Part shown: positions 7,745 through 16,387 of the stretch, piece after piece
Layout of the letters: the number at the start of each line of letters is the position of its first letter
Position numbering within the stretch: the first letter of the stretch is position 1
Source of the DNA: JACVRM01 sp046262315
GTDB lineage: Bacteria; Actinomycetota; Thermoleophilia; Gaiellales; Gaiellaceae
DNA: 64,000 nucleotides
Assembly: GCA_046262315.1 (NCBI GenBank)
Contig: JBHEMZ010000115.1
Location: forward strand, 28,032-92,031
Direction: 5' to 3'
Program-made: the position numbers and the translations under genes
The notes under the pieces: generated by a model
Told to the model about the DNA's origin: nothing
The model's input: only the letters and a program-made list of their open reading frames with translations
Database searches by the model: none

Positions 7745-8674
7745 TTAGCTGAAGCTTCTCTGCGTGGGGGCCGCGCTGCGGTCCCCACGCAGCAGCGCGT
7801 AGCCCTCGCGCAGGAGAGGCGTGCGTTCGACGAGCGCGGCGATCTCGTCCGGCCGCACCGCTCCCTCCTCGGTGGAGATCTCGGCGATGAGACCGGGAGG
7901 CGTGAGGTCGGAGAGATCGGGATCGGACGGCGCGTCCGGCGGATCGAACGGGGCGAGCTTGATCACCTCGCAAGCCACGACGACGGGGATGCCGCGCCCG
8001 TGCGCTGCCTCGGCGAGCGAATGCGTCCCGCGGCGGTTGGCAAGGGTGCCGTCGAGGTAGATCGTGTCCGCGCCGACGAGTACGAGCGTTGCCTCGTCCA
8101 GCGCCGACGCTGCGTCTGCATCGCCGACGAGTGTGACGTTCAGACCATGCTCGCGAAGCTCGTCCGCGAACTCGCGGCCCTCGCCGAGCGGCTCGCACGC
8201 TGTGCAGATGAGCCGGCGGGGCGGGGTGTGCGTGACCGCCTCGCGCACCGTCGCCGAGGCCGAATGCGTGACCACCACCGCGTCGGCGAGTCGCGGGGCG
8301 AGCTGAATGGCGATCGAGCGTGCGGCGCGGTCGCGGGCGCCGAGTAGTGCGCGCGCCTCGTCGAGCACGAGCCTCCGCAGCTCGTTGACGCTGAGCACCC
8401 AGCTCCCGTGCGCTACGGCGAGGAGCCGCGCGACCGCCGTCGCGACCGAGCCTGAATCGGGCCGAGAGACGACAAGGTCGCGCGCGGTCTTCACCAGCCG
8501 CTCTCGCAGCTCGTCCGCAGAGTCGGCCCCCGCCGCCGCCTCCTGCAGGAGCGCCTCCACCGCGATGCGCGCGAGCCAGCTACCGCCGTGCACACGATCG
8601 AGCCGCAGCTCGTCGATGCCGGTGACGGGGGAGATCGTCACACCGGGGGTGATTGTCGCAGATGCGAGCGGCAC
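7745..8674 (-). CDS. eIF-2B alpha/beta/delta-like (IF-2B family) protein
   Basis: The 309-residue product matches the IF-2B family that includes ribose-1,5-bisphosphate isomerase and methylthioribose-1-phosphate isomerase. Helical N-terminal half; then VVVTHSASATVREAV, LICTACEPLGEG, LVLVGADTIYLDG and GIPVVVACEVIKL, which match the phosphate-binding and catalytic strands (the family Cys and Asp positions are visible). It probably isomerises a sugar phosphate in the cytoplasm. It starts with GTG at 8674, 41 bases from the divergent glycosyltransferase. No close functional partner is visible, so its link to the polysaccharide is unproven. Confidence 0.75.
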   Translation of the reverse strand: MPLASATITPGVTISPVTGIDELRLDRVHGGSWLARIAVEALLQEAAAGADSADELRERLVKTARDLVVSRPDSGSVATAVARLLAVAHGSWVLSVNELRRLVLDEARALLGARDRAARSIAIQLAPRLADAVVVTHSASATVREAVTHTPPRRLICTACEPLGEGREFADELREHGLNVTLVGDADAASALDEATLVLVGADTIYLDGTLANRRGTHSLAEAAHGRGIPVVVACEVIKLAPFDPPDAPSDPDLSDLTPPGLIAEISTEEGAVRPDEIAALVERTPLLREGYALLRGDRSAAPTQRSFS

Positions 8675-8715
8675 AAGACCGCACTGGGAAGACCACGTGT
8701 AGCTTTCGGCTGCAG

Positions 8716-9684
8716 ATGGCGGAGATCGGCAGCGTCCCGCGCCCGCTCCGTGCCGCCTCGGGCGAGGCCGCGCCGGATGTGTCCGTGGTCGTCACGGTCC
8801 TCGACGAGGAGGGCAGCGTGGAAGAGCTGCACGCGCGCGCCGCCGCCGCGCTCGAGGCTGCCGGACGGTCGTTCGAGCTCCTGTTCGTCGACGACGGATC
8901 GACCGACGGCACGTGGGTGGCCCTCGAGCGCCTGCACGCGCGCGACGGACGGGTGCGTGCGGTCCGCTTCCGGCGAAACGCAGGGCAGCATCCCGCAATG
9001 CACGCGGGTCTTGCGCGGGCGCGTGGAGGCGTCGTCGTGACGATGGACGGCGACCTCCAGAACCCCCCCGAGGACATTCCGCGCCTCGTCGCTGCGGTCG
9101 AGCAGGGTGTGGACGTGGCCAGCGGGCGGCGCCGTGGACGGGCGGATGGGGCTGGGCGGACGCTGCCTTCGCGCCTCGTCAACGGAATGCTGCGCCGTCT
9201 CACGGGCGTGCCCATCGCGGACTTCGGCTGCGCCTTCAACGCGTACCGGCGAAGCGCAGTCGAGCCGCTGCTCGACGCGATCGGCAAGCAGAAGTTCACG
9301 AAGGCGCTCGTGGTCGCGAGCGGCGCCTCGGTCGTCGAGGTCGACGTCGGCCATGCGCCGCGCCGGGGGCCGTCCCGGTACCCGCCGCTGCGACTCGTCA
9401 GGTTGGCGCTCCATGTGTTCGCGGGCTTCTGGCCGCAGCCGATCCAGTGGATCGGGATCGCGCTCGGCGTGGTCTGCTCGCTCGTGGCGACGGCGCTCGG
9501 CGTGTATGCGGTGGCGTACTGGCTGAGCGCGTCGGACTTCCCCGGCCCGCTCCTGCTCGGCGTGCTCGTGCTCTACGTGCTGGGCACACAGGGCTTCGTT
9601 CTCGCGCTCGTGGGCGAGTACCTGAGCCGCATCCAGCGCGACGTGGAGGGACGGCCGCTGTACATCGTCGAAGAGGAACTCTGA
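8716..9684 (+). CDS. GT2 polyprenyl-phosphate glycosyltransferase (DPM/GtrB/ArnC-like)
   Basis: The 322-residue protein has the GT2 fold start VSVVVTVLDEEGSVEEL, the nucleotide site LLFVDDGSTDGTW, and VTMDGDLQNPPEDIP, the DXD region characteristic of dolichol-phosphate-mannose-type enzymes. Two C-terminal membrane helices (about residues 240-262 and 275-300) are followed by GEYLSRIQRDVEGRPLY, as in GtrB and ArnC. It would transfer a sugar to polyprenyl phosphate, feeding membrane GT-C enzymes such as those elsewhere in the locus. ATG 8716 is chosen over GTG 8653 because the latter would overlap the divergent gene. Confidence 0.85.
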   Translation: MAEIGSVPRPLRAASGEAAPDVSVVVTVLDEEGSVEELHARAAAALEAAGRSFELLFVDDGSTDGTWVALERLHARDGRVRAVRFRRNAGQHPAMHAGLARARGGVVVTMDGDLQNPPEDIPRLVAAVEQGVDVASGRRRGRADGAGRTLPSRLVNGMLRRLTGVPIADFGCAFNAYRRSAVEPLLDAIGKQKFTKALVVASGASVVEVDVGHAPRRGPSRYPPLRLVRLALHVFAGFWPQPIQWIGIALGVVCSLVATALGVYAVAYWLSASDFPGPLLLGVLVLYVLGTQGFVLALVGEYLSRIQRDVEGRPLYIVEEEL

Positions 9685-9690
9685 CCGCCG

Positions 9691-9727
9691 CAAGTCCGGC
9701 CCCGCTGCGCGGGGCCATGACGACTTG
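9691..9727 (+). terminator. Intrinsic terminator-like hairpin after the GT2 gene
   Basis: A perfect GGCCCCGC/GCGGGGCC stem with a three-base loop is nested in an outer CAAGTC/GACTTG pair, a few bases after the stop at 9684. A TTTT tract follows at about 9735. Confidence 0.6.
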
Positions 9728-9993
9728 CAGCGGGTTTTCTCCAAGTCAGACGCGACTTCGCGCGGTGTGGCTGCGGCGCGCAGAGCCCGCCTCCGCCGTG
9801 ACGGACGTGTAGGAACTGCTGGCCCGGCGGGGGGACAATCCCGTCGCGGGGCGGCTCGCGCTCCCTGTGCGGGGTCAGACCCCCTATATCAGACCGGCTG
9901 TCACGTGTCTGTGCCGGATGTGTGGCGGGAGTGCGACGTGCGCTGGCGCCGCGCGATTAACGTTCCGCGCCGTGGCAACCAGTTCACCTCCCG
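9728..9993. other. Gene-free upstream region of the RmlB-like gene
   Basis: Together with the terminator this gap is 309 bases. It holds no convincing coding frame. It contains the 13-base palindrome at 9871-9883 and, after it, a TGTCACGTGTCTGTG stretch reminiscent of the TGTGACG/GTGTCAC words in the gaps at 6035-6228 and 48048-48185. A promoter for the 9994 gene must lie here, but no sigma-type hexamers are clear. Confidence 0.5.
9871..9888. repeat. Dispersed palindrome GGGGTC-A-GACCCC, copy 1
   Basis: The 18-base word GGGGTCAGACCCCCTATA occurs here. Its exact reverse complement occurs at 48087-48104. A related palindrome is at 32987-33003. All lie between genes. Confidence 0.7.
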
Positions 9994-11001
9994 ATGCCTG
10001 CTAGCTCGAAGCGCGTTCTCGTCACCGGCGGGGCGGGATTCATCCCGTCGAACTTCATCCGCCATCTGCTCGCGGCCACGCCCCACGAGGTCGTGTCCCT
10101 CGATGCGCTCACCTACGCGGGCAACATCGACAACCTGGCCGACGTGCTCGCCCACCCGAGGCTCGCCTTCGTGCACGGCGACATCCGCGACGAGGAGCTC
10201 ATGCGCGACGTGGTCTCCCAGGTGGACGTGATCGTCAACGCCGCCGCCGAGTCTCACGTCGAGAAGTCGATCGCCGAGGGCGGGGGCGAGTTCGTTGCCA
10301 CGAACGTGGAGGGCACGCGCATCCTCCTCGACGCCGTTCGCAGCACCCCCGTCGAGCGCTTCATCCTGATCTCGTCGAGCGAGGTGTACGGGACGGCCCT
10401 CTCCGCGCCGATGGACGAGGAGCACCCGCTCAACCCGCGCTCGCCCTACGCGGCGACCAAGGCCGGCGCCGACCGGCTCGCGTACAGCTATCACGTCACG
10501 TATGACCTCCCGGTTGTCATCGTGCGACCGTTCAACAACTACGGCCCGCGCCAGCATCCGGAGAAGGTGATCCCGCGCTTCATTACGCAGGCGCTCGACG
10601 GCGAGCCGCTCACGATCCACGGCGACGGGCGCGCGAGCCGCGACTGGCTGTACGTGGACGATGACGCCGAGGCGATCGAGGCGATCATCGAGGCGCCGCT
10701 CGACGCCGTAGCGGGCGAGGTCTTCAACGTGGCGACGGGCACGGACATCTCCATAGCCGAGATCGCGGACGCCGTGCTCGAGCTGCTGGACCGCCCCGCC
10801 TCGCTCAGCGTGCACGTCGACGAGCGCCCCGGCCAGGTAGACCGGCACATCGGCTCAACCGCGAAGGCGGAGCGCGTGCTCGGCTGGCGCGCACGGACGG
10901 CGTGGGAGGATGGGCTCGAGCGAACGGTCGCGTGGTACCGCGAGAACGAGGCGTGGTGGAGAGCGACGCGGCCCGCCCGGGCGGGCGCCTTCTCGTCCTA
11001 G
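9994..11001 (+). CDS. RmlB-like nucleotide-sugar 4,6-dehydratase/epimerase (extended SDR)
   Basis: The 335-residue extended SDR resembles dTDP-glucose 4,6-dehydratase and LegB-type enzymes: LTYAGNIDNL, ILISSSEVYGTA, YAATK (Tyr152, Lys156), VRPFNNYGPRQHPEKVIPRF and GDGRASRDWLYVDD. Two departures are visible. The NAD motif reads TGGAGFIPSN, so the third glycine of GxxGxxG is proline (residue 18). The segment that is TDEVYG in true RmlB is SSEVYG, lacking the catalytic Asp. It therefore may be an epimerase or LegB-like dehydratase rather than RmlB. It overlaps the next gene by about 46 bases. Confidence 0.8.
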   Translation: MPASSKRVLVTGGAGFIPSNFIRHLLAATPHEVVSLDALTYAGNIDNLADVLAHPRLAFVHGDIRDEELMRDVVSQVDVIVNAAAESHVEKSIAEGGGEFVATNVEGTRILLDAVRSTPVERFILISSSEVYGTALSAPMDEEHPLNPRSPYAATKAGADRLAYSYHVTYDLPVVIVRPFNNYGPRQHPEKVIPRFITQALDGEPLTIHGDGRASRDWLYVDDDAEAIEAIIEAPLDAVAGEVFNVATGTDISIAEIADAVLELLDRPASLSVHVDERPGQVDRHIGSTAKAERVLGWRARTAWEDGLERTVAWYRENEAWWRATRPARAGAFSS

Positions 11002-12149
11002 GGGCCGGTCCGGCCCAGATCGGCCTGCTGCGGCGCGCGCGCGAGCTCGGCCTCTTCGTCGTCGCGGCCGATCGCGATCCGCGGGCGCCCGGGTTCGAGT
11101 ACGCCGACCGCCGCGCGCTCGTGTCGGCTGAGGACGAGCACGGCATCGCGCGGCTGGCGGAGGCGGAGCGGGTCGACGGACTGATCGCGCCGGGGATCGA
11201 CTGGCCGGTGGCCGTCGCCGCGCGGGTGGCGGCGCAGATCGGCCTGCTGCACCCGATCTCCCCGGAGACGGCTGTGCTCGCGACGTCGAAGGTGCGCCAG
11301 CGGGAGCGCCTCGCGGCGGCGGGCGTGCAGCAGCCGAGCTGGCGCCTGGTGCGCCACCATGAGCCCGACCTCCAAGTGCCGTGCGTCGTCAAGCCGCCGG
11401 ACCGGCAGGGCCAGCGCGGGCTGTCGGTCGTGCGCCGCCTGGAGGACCTCGGGCCGGCAATCCGACGGGCTCTCGCCGAGTCACGCAGCCGAAGCTGCCT
11501 CGTCGAGGAGCTCGTGGCCGGGCCGGAGCTGACTGTCAACGGCTTCTCGGCGGCCGGCCGGTTTCAAGCGCTGACCGTGACCGACCGCATCGTCGCCGAG
11601 TCACCGGCGTTCGGCGTCGCGCTCGCACACGTGTGGCCCGCCCGGGACGGCGGAGAGGCGGCTGCCGCGGCGGCGGAGCGCGCTGTGCACGGCCTGGGGA
11701 TCGCCGACGGGCCGTCGTATACGCAGGTGCGCGTGGCGCCCGACGGTCCGCGCGTGGTCGAGGTCGCGGCGCGGCTGGGAGGCGGCCACGACGCGGAGTT
11801 GTGCGCGGCCGCCACCGGAGTCGACCTCAACGGCCTCGCCGTCCATGCCGCGCTCGGCTGGGAGATCGAAGAGAAGTCTCTGCGCGGCGACTTCCGGGCC
11901 GGGGGTGCGTGCGTGCGCTTCCTGCTCGCGCCCGAGGGGGAGCTTGCCGGGGTCGCCGGCCTGGAGGAGGCGGCCGCGCTCCCGGGCGTGGTCGAGGTGC
12001 GTGTCTACCGTGCCCCGGGGCACCCGTTCGGCCCGCTGCGTCGCGGCGCCGACCGCGCGGGGGCCGTGCTCGCGACCGGCGAGACGCCCGAGGAGGCTTT
12101 GACGACGGCCGACCGTGCGGCCGAACGGGTGGTCTTCGCCGTCACGTGA
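10956..12149 (+). CDS. ATP-grasp family protein
   Basis: The 397-residue protein begins GGRLLVLGAGPAQIGLLRRA after a short leader, then shows the ATP-binding stretch VPCVVKPPDRQGQRGLSVV and the metal-site region PRVVEVAARLGGGHDAEL. Architecture and motifs parallel the ATP-grasp protein at 4814-6034. The start is placed at GTG 10956 (GTG 10953 is adjacent). The start lies inside the preceding SDR gene, suggesting translational coupling and a shared pathway, perhaps joining an amine to an acid made on a nucleotide sugar. Substrate is unknown. Confidence 0.8.
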   Translation: MESDAARPGGRLLVLGAGPAQIGLLRRARELGLFVVAADRDPRAPGFEYADRRALVSAEDEHGIARLAEAERVDGLIAPGIDWPVAVAARVAAQIGLLHPISPETAVLATSKVRQRERLAAAGVQQPSWRLVRHHEPDLQVPCVVKPPDRQGQRGLSVVRRLEDLGPAIRRALAESRSRSCLVEELVAGPELTVNGFSAAGRFQALTVTDRIVAESPAFGVALAHVWPARDGGEAAAAAAERAVHGLGIADGPSYTQVRVAPDGPRVVEVAARLGGGHDAELCAAATGVDLNGLAVHAALGWEIEEKSLRGDFRAGGACVRFLLAPEGELAGVAGLEEAAALPGVVEVRVYRAPGHPFGPLRRGADRAGAVLATGETPEEALTTADRAAERVVFAVT

Positions 12150-12213
12150 CCTGCGGGCATGGCCCCAAGAGCCATCTTGTGGGGCATGGCGGGTGCTGGT
12201 AGACCATTGCACT

Positions 12214-12693
12214 GTGAGAGCCGCCGTAATCATCATTGCGCTCCTCGCGCTCACTCTGGCCGGCGCCGTGACGGCGGCACCGGGACGCGAGCCGGCGCCC
12301 GAGGACGGTGGCGGGTGCACCATCTGCCGCTTCTACGATGACCGCGGCTTCGACTTCGTGACGCCGAGCTTTCCACACGACCGCTGCTCGGCCGTCCTGC
12401 CCAACTCGCAGAGCGTGGCGTGCTCGGGGTGGAACGGCTGGGACCAGGCGCGCGTCTGGAAGAATAGCGGCGGCTCTCTCCGCCTCGGCTTCTGGGTCAA
12501 CAACCCCTACTCGGGATTCCCCGAGATGTGGTACCGGACGTACGGGCCGACCTACAACGGCCTGCTGCTCACCGTGGAGCGGACGGCCTTCGAGGGTGAG
12601 GTCCCGCCGTACAACGCGGCCACCTGCGCGTACGACTTCACCTACGGCGGGCCGTCCTCCTACGTCCTGTGCGAGGGAGTGATCGGCCGGTGA
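12214..12693 (+). CDS. Small exported cysteine-containing protein, unknown family
   Basis: I do not recognise this 159-residue protein. From GTG 12214 it has a typical signal peptide (RAAVIIIALLALTLAGAVTAAPG) and then a mature domain rich in Cys, Trp, Tyr and Gly, including GGCTICRFYDD, DRCSAVLP, VACSGWNGWDQARVWK and ATCAYDF. Six or more cysteines suggest disulfides and secretion. A longer open frame upstream overlaps the ATP-grasp end and is less likely. Its stop overlaps the next gene's start (GTGA), so the two exported proteins are probably made together. Confidence 0.65.
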   Translation: MRAAVIIIALLALTLAGAVTAAPGREPAPEDGGGCTICRFYDDRGFDFVTPSFPHDRCSAVLPNSQSVACSGWNGWDQARVWKNSGGSLRLGFWVNNPYSGFPEMWYRTYGPTYNGLLLTVERTAFEGEVPPYNAATCAYDFTYGGPSSYVLCEGVIGR

Positions 12694-13322
12694 GCGGGCG
12701 CGCCTTACGTCTGACAGCAGGCGCGGCCGCCCTGGTCTCCCTCGGCGTGGCCGCGGCCGTGATCGCGACGGCGGGGGGATCGGGGCCGCCTGGCTTCGAA
12801 CGGCTCTCGAACAGCGGACATCCGGTCGACACCGCCCAGTTCCTGCCCCGCGACCGCGCCGAGCTCGAGCTGCGCTCGATCACCGAGGTGCGGCTCGTCG
12901 CCAGTCGTGAGGGCGTGCGCTTCTACCGCGCCGCGGCGCTCGAGGGAGAATGCCTCATCACGTCCCTCGCCGTGGGAGGCCGCCAGCGCTTCGGGGAGAT
13001 CGCCTGCACCTCGGGATTCCCCTCCCGCGAGAATCCGGTCGCGGACCTGACGCCGCTCAAGCAGGGCCTCGACGAGAGCTACCCGCGCGTAGTCCGGCTC
13101 GCCGGCTTTGCCGCGGACGCCGTCGCAGCGGTCGGACTGCGGTCACCGAGCGGCAAGACGCGGTGGGTCCAGGTATCTGACAACGTCTACGTCTCTCCGC
13201 CGCTCGGCATGCCCGCCGCCGCGCTGCTCTACCGCGGCGAAGACGGCGAGATCCTGCGCACGGTACCGCTGGGCGGAAGCACGCTGCGCGAGCAGTACGG
13301 CGGTCAGGCCCAAGCCAAGTAA
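12690..13322 (+). CDS. Membrane-anchored or exported protein, unknown function
   Basis: This 210-residue product is not recognised. After a basic start (SGRALRLTAG) it has one hydrophobic segment at about residues 8-30 (AAALVSLGVAAAVIAT), then an extracytoplasmic domain with two cysteines (GECLITSL, IACTSGF) and several beta-rich stretches. GTG 12690 overlaps the previous stop by four bases. The pairing with the cysteine-containing secreted protein suggests a shared envelope role. Nothing ties it directly to polysaccharide synthesis except position. Confidence 0.6.
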   Translation: MSGRALRLTAGAAALVSLGVAAAVIATAGGSGPPGFERLSNSGHPVDTAQFLPRDRAELELRSITEVRLVASREGVRFYRAAALEGECLITSLAVGGRQRFGEIACTSGFPSRENPVADLTPLKQGLDESYPRVVRLAGFAADAVAAVGLRSPSGKTRWVQVSDNVYVSPPLGMPAAALLYRGEDGEILRTVPLGGSTLREQYGGQAQAK

Positions 13323-13363
13323 CAGCCCCGCTACAAGACCTGCGCGGCGACTACCCTGGCTGC

Positions 13364-14494
13364 GTGCACGACGTTTCCGAGCGCCGCCGCACGACCTTTC
13401 TCGGCTTCCAGCCCCCCGCCGTCGGCGAAGAGGAAGTCGAGGCGGCGGCCGACGCGATCCGCTCCGGCTGGCTGACCACCGGGCCGCGGGCCGCCGAGCT
13501 CGAGCGCCGCTTCGCCGAGCTCTGCTGCGCGCCGCACGTGCTCGCCGTCTCGTCCGGGACGGCTGCGCTCCACCTCTCACTGCTCGCGCTCGACGTCGGC
13601 CCGGGCGACGAGGTGATCACCACGCCGATCACGTGGCCGGCAACCGCGAACGTGATCGTGCATTGCGGCGCGCGGCCCGTCTTCGCCGACGTCCGCGACA
13701 GCGATCTCAACCTCGACCCAGAGGATGCCGCGCGGCGCGTCACGCCCCGGACGAAGGCCATCGTGCCGGTGCACTTGGCCGGCCAGCCGTGCGACCTCGA
13801 CGCGATCGCGGCGCTCGGCCCACCGGTCGTCGAGGACGCCGCGCACGCGGCCGAGGCGCGCTACCGCGGGCGGCCCGTCGGCTCGATCTCGGCCGCCACC
13901 TGCTTCTCCCTCTACGCGACGAAGAACGTGGCGGCGGGCGAGGGCGGGCTGATCGCGACCACGCGCCGCGACGTGGCCGACGCCGTCGACCGCATGCGCG
14001 TCATGCGCCGGGGCCACGGCTCGCTCTACGACATCGCCGTGCCGGGCTACAAGGCCAACCTCTCGGACGTGCTCGCAGCGATCGCGCTCGTCCAACTCGA
14101 CAAGCTCGAGCGCCACGCGAGCCGCCGCCGCCGTCAGTTCGAGCTCTACGACGCCGCGGTCGCCGAGCTCGACGGACTCGAAGCGCTCGCGCGCGACGAG
14201 CGCGATACACATGCGCTGCACCTGTACGTCGTCCGCGTCGACCCCGAGCACGCGGGCGGCACGCGCGACGAGTATCAGCGCCTGCTCGCCGAGGAGCAGA
14301 TCGGGACCAGCGTCCACTTCCTGCCGGTGCACACGCTGACGGCGTATCGCGGCACGGTCGGGGAGCCGCTCCCGGTCGCGGAGCGCGCCGGCGCCGAGGT
14401 GCTCTCGCTGCCGCTCTCGCCCGCGCACTCCGACGACGACATCGCGGACGCGATCGCGGCGCTGCGGCGCGTGCATGCGGCGCTGACCAGATGA
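13364..14494 (+). CDS. DegT/DnrJ/EryC1/StrS-type sugar aminotransferase
   Basis: The 376-residue PLP enzyme has AVSSGTAALHLSLLAL (cofactor phosphate site), VVEDAAHAAEARYRGRPVGS, and the Schiff-base lysine in YATKNVAAGEGG (Lys187). Length fits the family (about 370-390). It should aminate a 3-keto or 4-keto nucleotide sugar, giving an amino sugar for this polysaccharide. It is the first gene of a seven-gene plus-strand run; the ATG of the next gene overlaps its stop (ATGA). The start used is GTG 13364. Confidence 0.9.
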   Translation: MHDVSERRRTTFLGFQPPAVGEEEVEAAADAIRSGWLTTGPRAAELERRFAELCCAPHVLAVSSGTAALHLSLLALDVGPGDEVITTPITWPATANVIVHCGARPVFADVRDSDLNLDPEDAARRVTPRTKAIVPVHLAGQPCDLDAIAALGPPVVEDAAHAAEARYRGRPVGSISAATCFSLYATKNVAAGEGGLIATTRRDVADAVDRMRVMRRGHGSLYDIAVPGYKANLSDVLAAIALVQLDKLERHASRRRRQFELYDAAVAELDGLEALARDERDTHALHLYVVRVDPEHAGGTRDEYQRLLAEEQIGTSVHFLPVHTLTAYRGTVGEPLPVAERAGAEVLSLPLSPAHSDDDIADAIAALRRVHAALTR

Positions 14495-15471
14495 CCGCTC
14501 GAGCGCTGAGACTGGCGCTCACGGTGCTCGTCACCGGCGCCTGCGTCGCGTATCTGGCCTGGAAGATCGACCTCTCGCATACCGGGGACGTGCTTGCCGA
14601 CGCCAATCCGGGCCTCTTCGCGCTCGCAGCCGCGATCATGGTCGTCACGACAGTGCCGATGGCCTGGCGCTGGCAGCTCCTGCTCGCCGTCAAGGGCGTG
14701 CGCGAGCCGCTCTCGTGGCTGACCCGCACGTACTTCGTCGCGTACTCGGCCAACCAGGTGCTGCCGACGTCGCTCGGCGGCGACGCCGTGCGGGTCGTGG
14801 AGACGGCGCGCCGGCACCCGGGCCGCGCCGGCCTGATCACCGGGACGGTTGTGCTCGATCGTGCGCTCGGCGGCATCGCGACCGTGGGGCTCGCCGCGAT
14901 CGGCTTCGTGCTCGCGCTCGGCCGCTACGACATCGGGGCGTACCTCTGGATGGAGGCCGCATTCGTTACGGGCGCCGGCGTGCTGGGCTTCCTCGCCTTC
15001 TCGGCGCGCGCACGGCGCTCGCTGGCCTGGCTCGCACCGCTGCTCGACCGCGTGCGGCTCGAGCGCTCCCTGCGCGCGGTCTACGAGGGCATCCACTCGT
15101 ACCGCTCGGAGGGCCGCCTGCTGCTCGCGCTCGCGCTTGCCACGCTCGCGCTCCAGGCCGTCCGCATCCTGCCCGTCTGGCTCGTCGCCCGCGCGGTGGA
15201 CATCGACCTCTCCGTGCGGCCCTTCTACGTGATGGGCCCCGTGCTCTTCTTCGTGCTGCTCTTCCCCTTCACGATCAACGGGTTTGCCGTCCGCGAGGCC
15301 TTCTTCGTCAGCTTCCTCGGTCAGCTCGGCGTGGCGGCCGAGCCGGCGTTCGCGGCAGGATTCCTCTTCTTCCTAGTCACAGTCGTCATGGCGCTGCCGG
15401 GCCTTGGGATCCTGCTCTGGGAGGGAGCCCGCGGCGCGCCGCGTCCGGGCATCCGGCGGGCACCGGGGTAA
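14491..15471 (+). CDS. Lysylphosphatidylglycerol synthase TM-region (UPF0104) family protein
   Basis: The 326-residue polytopic protein has about eight membrane helices and family landmarks: WRWQLLLAVKGV, SANQVLPTSLGGDAVRV, the GTVVLDRALGGIATV helix and the FPFTINGFAVREAFFV segment near residue 265. The family is the membrane part of MprF-type proteins and includes lipid flippase-like proteins of glycan pathways. It may help move a lipid carrier or lipid-linked sugar; this is inference. A second family member occurs at 62636-63667. ATG 14491 overlaps the aminotransferase stop. Confidence 0.85.
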   Translation: MTARALRLALTVLVTGACVAYLAWKIDLSHTGDVLADANPGLFALAAAIMVVTTVPMAWRWQLLLAVKGVREPLSWLTRTYFVAYSANQVLPTSLGGDAVRVVETARRHPGRAGLITGTVVLDRALGGIATVGLAAIGFVLALGRYDIGAYLWMEAAFVTGAGVLGFLAFSARARRSLAWLAPLLDRVRLERSLRAVYEGIHSYRSEGRLLLALALATLALQAVRILPVWLVARAVDIDLSVRPFYVMGPVLFFVLLFPFTINGFAVREAFFVSFLGQLGVAAEPAFAAGFLFFLVTVVMALPGLGILLWEGARGAPRPGIRRAPG

Positions 15472-15496
15472 CCTCCTCCCGCCGTTTTCCACAGGC

Positions 15497-16387
15497 ATGG
15501 GCGACGTATCGGTCATCGTGGTGACGTTCAACGCGCTTCCGCACATCGAGCGGTGTCTCGCCAGCGTGCGCGGACACGAGACGATCGTGGTCGACCACGG
15601 CTCCGCGGACGGGACGCTCGAGCTCGTCCGCGAGCGCTTCCCGGAAATCCGCGTCGTGGAGCAGGAGAATCGCGGGCTCGCCGCCGGATGGAATCGCGGC
15701 ATGCGAGAGGCGTCGGGCCGCTGGTTCCTGATTTTGAACGCGGACGCGTGGCTCGCCGGCGAGGCCCTCCAGCGCCTGGTCGAGTTCGCAGAGCGCCGGC
15801 CGCGTGCCGCCGTCGTGGGCCCGCGGCTGCGCTACCCGGACGGCCGGCTCCAGCGCTCGGTGCGCGGCTTTCCCACGGTGTGGCGGCTCGCCACCGAGTA
15901 CCTCTTCCTGCGCAAGCTCGCGCCGCGCTCGCGAGCGCTCAACGCGTTCTACGGCGACGGCTTCGACCACGACAAGACAGGCGAGGCGGAGTTCCTGATG
16001 GGCGCGTGCCTGCTCGTCCGAGGCGAGGCGGTGGACGAGGTTGGGCCGCTCGACGAGGGCTTCTTCCTGTTCAGCGAGGAGACGGACTGGTGCTATCGCT
16101 TCCGGCAGGCCGGCTGGGAGACCTGGTTCTGCCCCGACGCGGAGGCCTACCACGTGCTCGGTGCCGGGCACGGCGGGCGCTTCTTCAACGAGCAGCTGCG
16201 CGGGCATCTGCGTTTCCTCGCCAAGCACCACGGCCTGAGCGCCGCCGAGCGCGCCCGACGGCTGCTGCGCTTCTCGCTGCTGCTGCGCGGCGCGGTCTTC
16301 CGCGGCGAGCGCGGCCGCGCATACCGCGAGGGCGCGCGCTGGCTCGGCTCGGCGCCGGCGGCGACGCTGGCGAGGATCGAGCCGTGA
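15497..16387 (+). CDS. GT2 family glycosyltransferase (rhamnosyltransferase-like)
   Basis: The 296-residue protein opens VSVIVVTFNALPHIERCL and contains NRGLAAGWNRGMREASGRWFLILNADAWLA (the NxD donor/metal site), PRLRYPDGRLQRSVRGFPT and FFLFSEETDWCYRFRQAG, a layout typical of the GT2 enzymes annotated as rhamnosyltransferases. It has no membrane helices. The ATG at 15497 is preferred over an earlier in-frame ATG inside the previous gene. Its end overlaps the next start by four bases (GTGA). Likely adds a sugar to the growing lipid-linked repeat unit. Confidence 0.85.
   Translation: MGDVSVIVVTFNALPHIERCLASVRGHETIVVDHGSADGTLELVRERFPEIRVVEQENRGLAAGWNRGMREASGRWFLILNADAWLAGEALQRLVEFAERRPRAAVVGPRLRYPDGRLQRSVRGFPTVWRLATEYLFLRKLAPRSRALNAFYGDGFDHDKTGEAEFLMGACLLVRGEAVDEVGPLDEGFFLFSEETDWCYRFRQAGWETWFCPDAEAYHVLGAGHGGRFFNEQLRGHLRFLAKHHGLSAAERARRLLRFSLLLRGAVFRGERGRAYREGARWLGSAPAATLARIEP

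Noticed and set aside
15553..16383. A plus-strand frame extending the 685-residue membrane protein upstream to 962 residues
   Set aside because: The upstream part is Arg/Ala/Pro-rich nonsense overlapping a clear GT2 gene. The GTG at 16384 with GTGA overlap gives the natural start.
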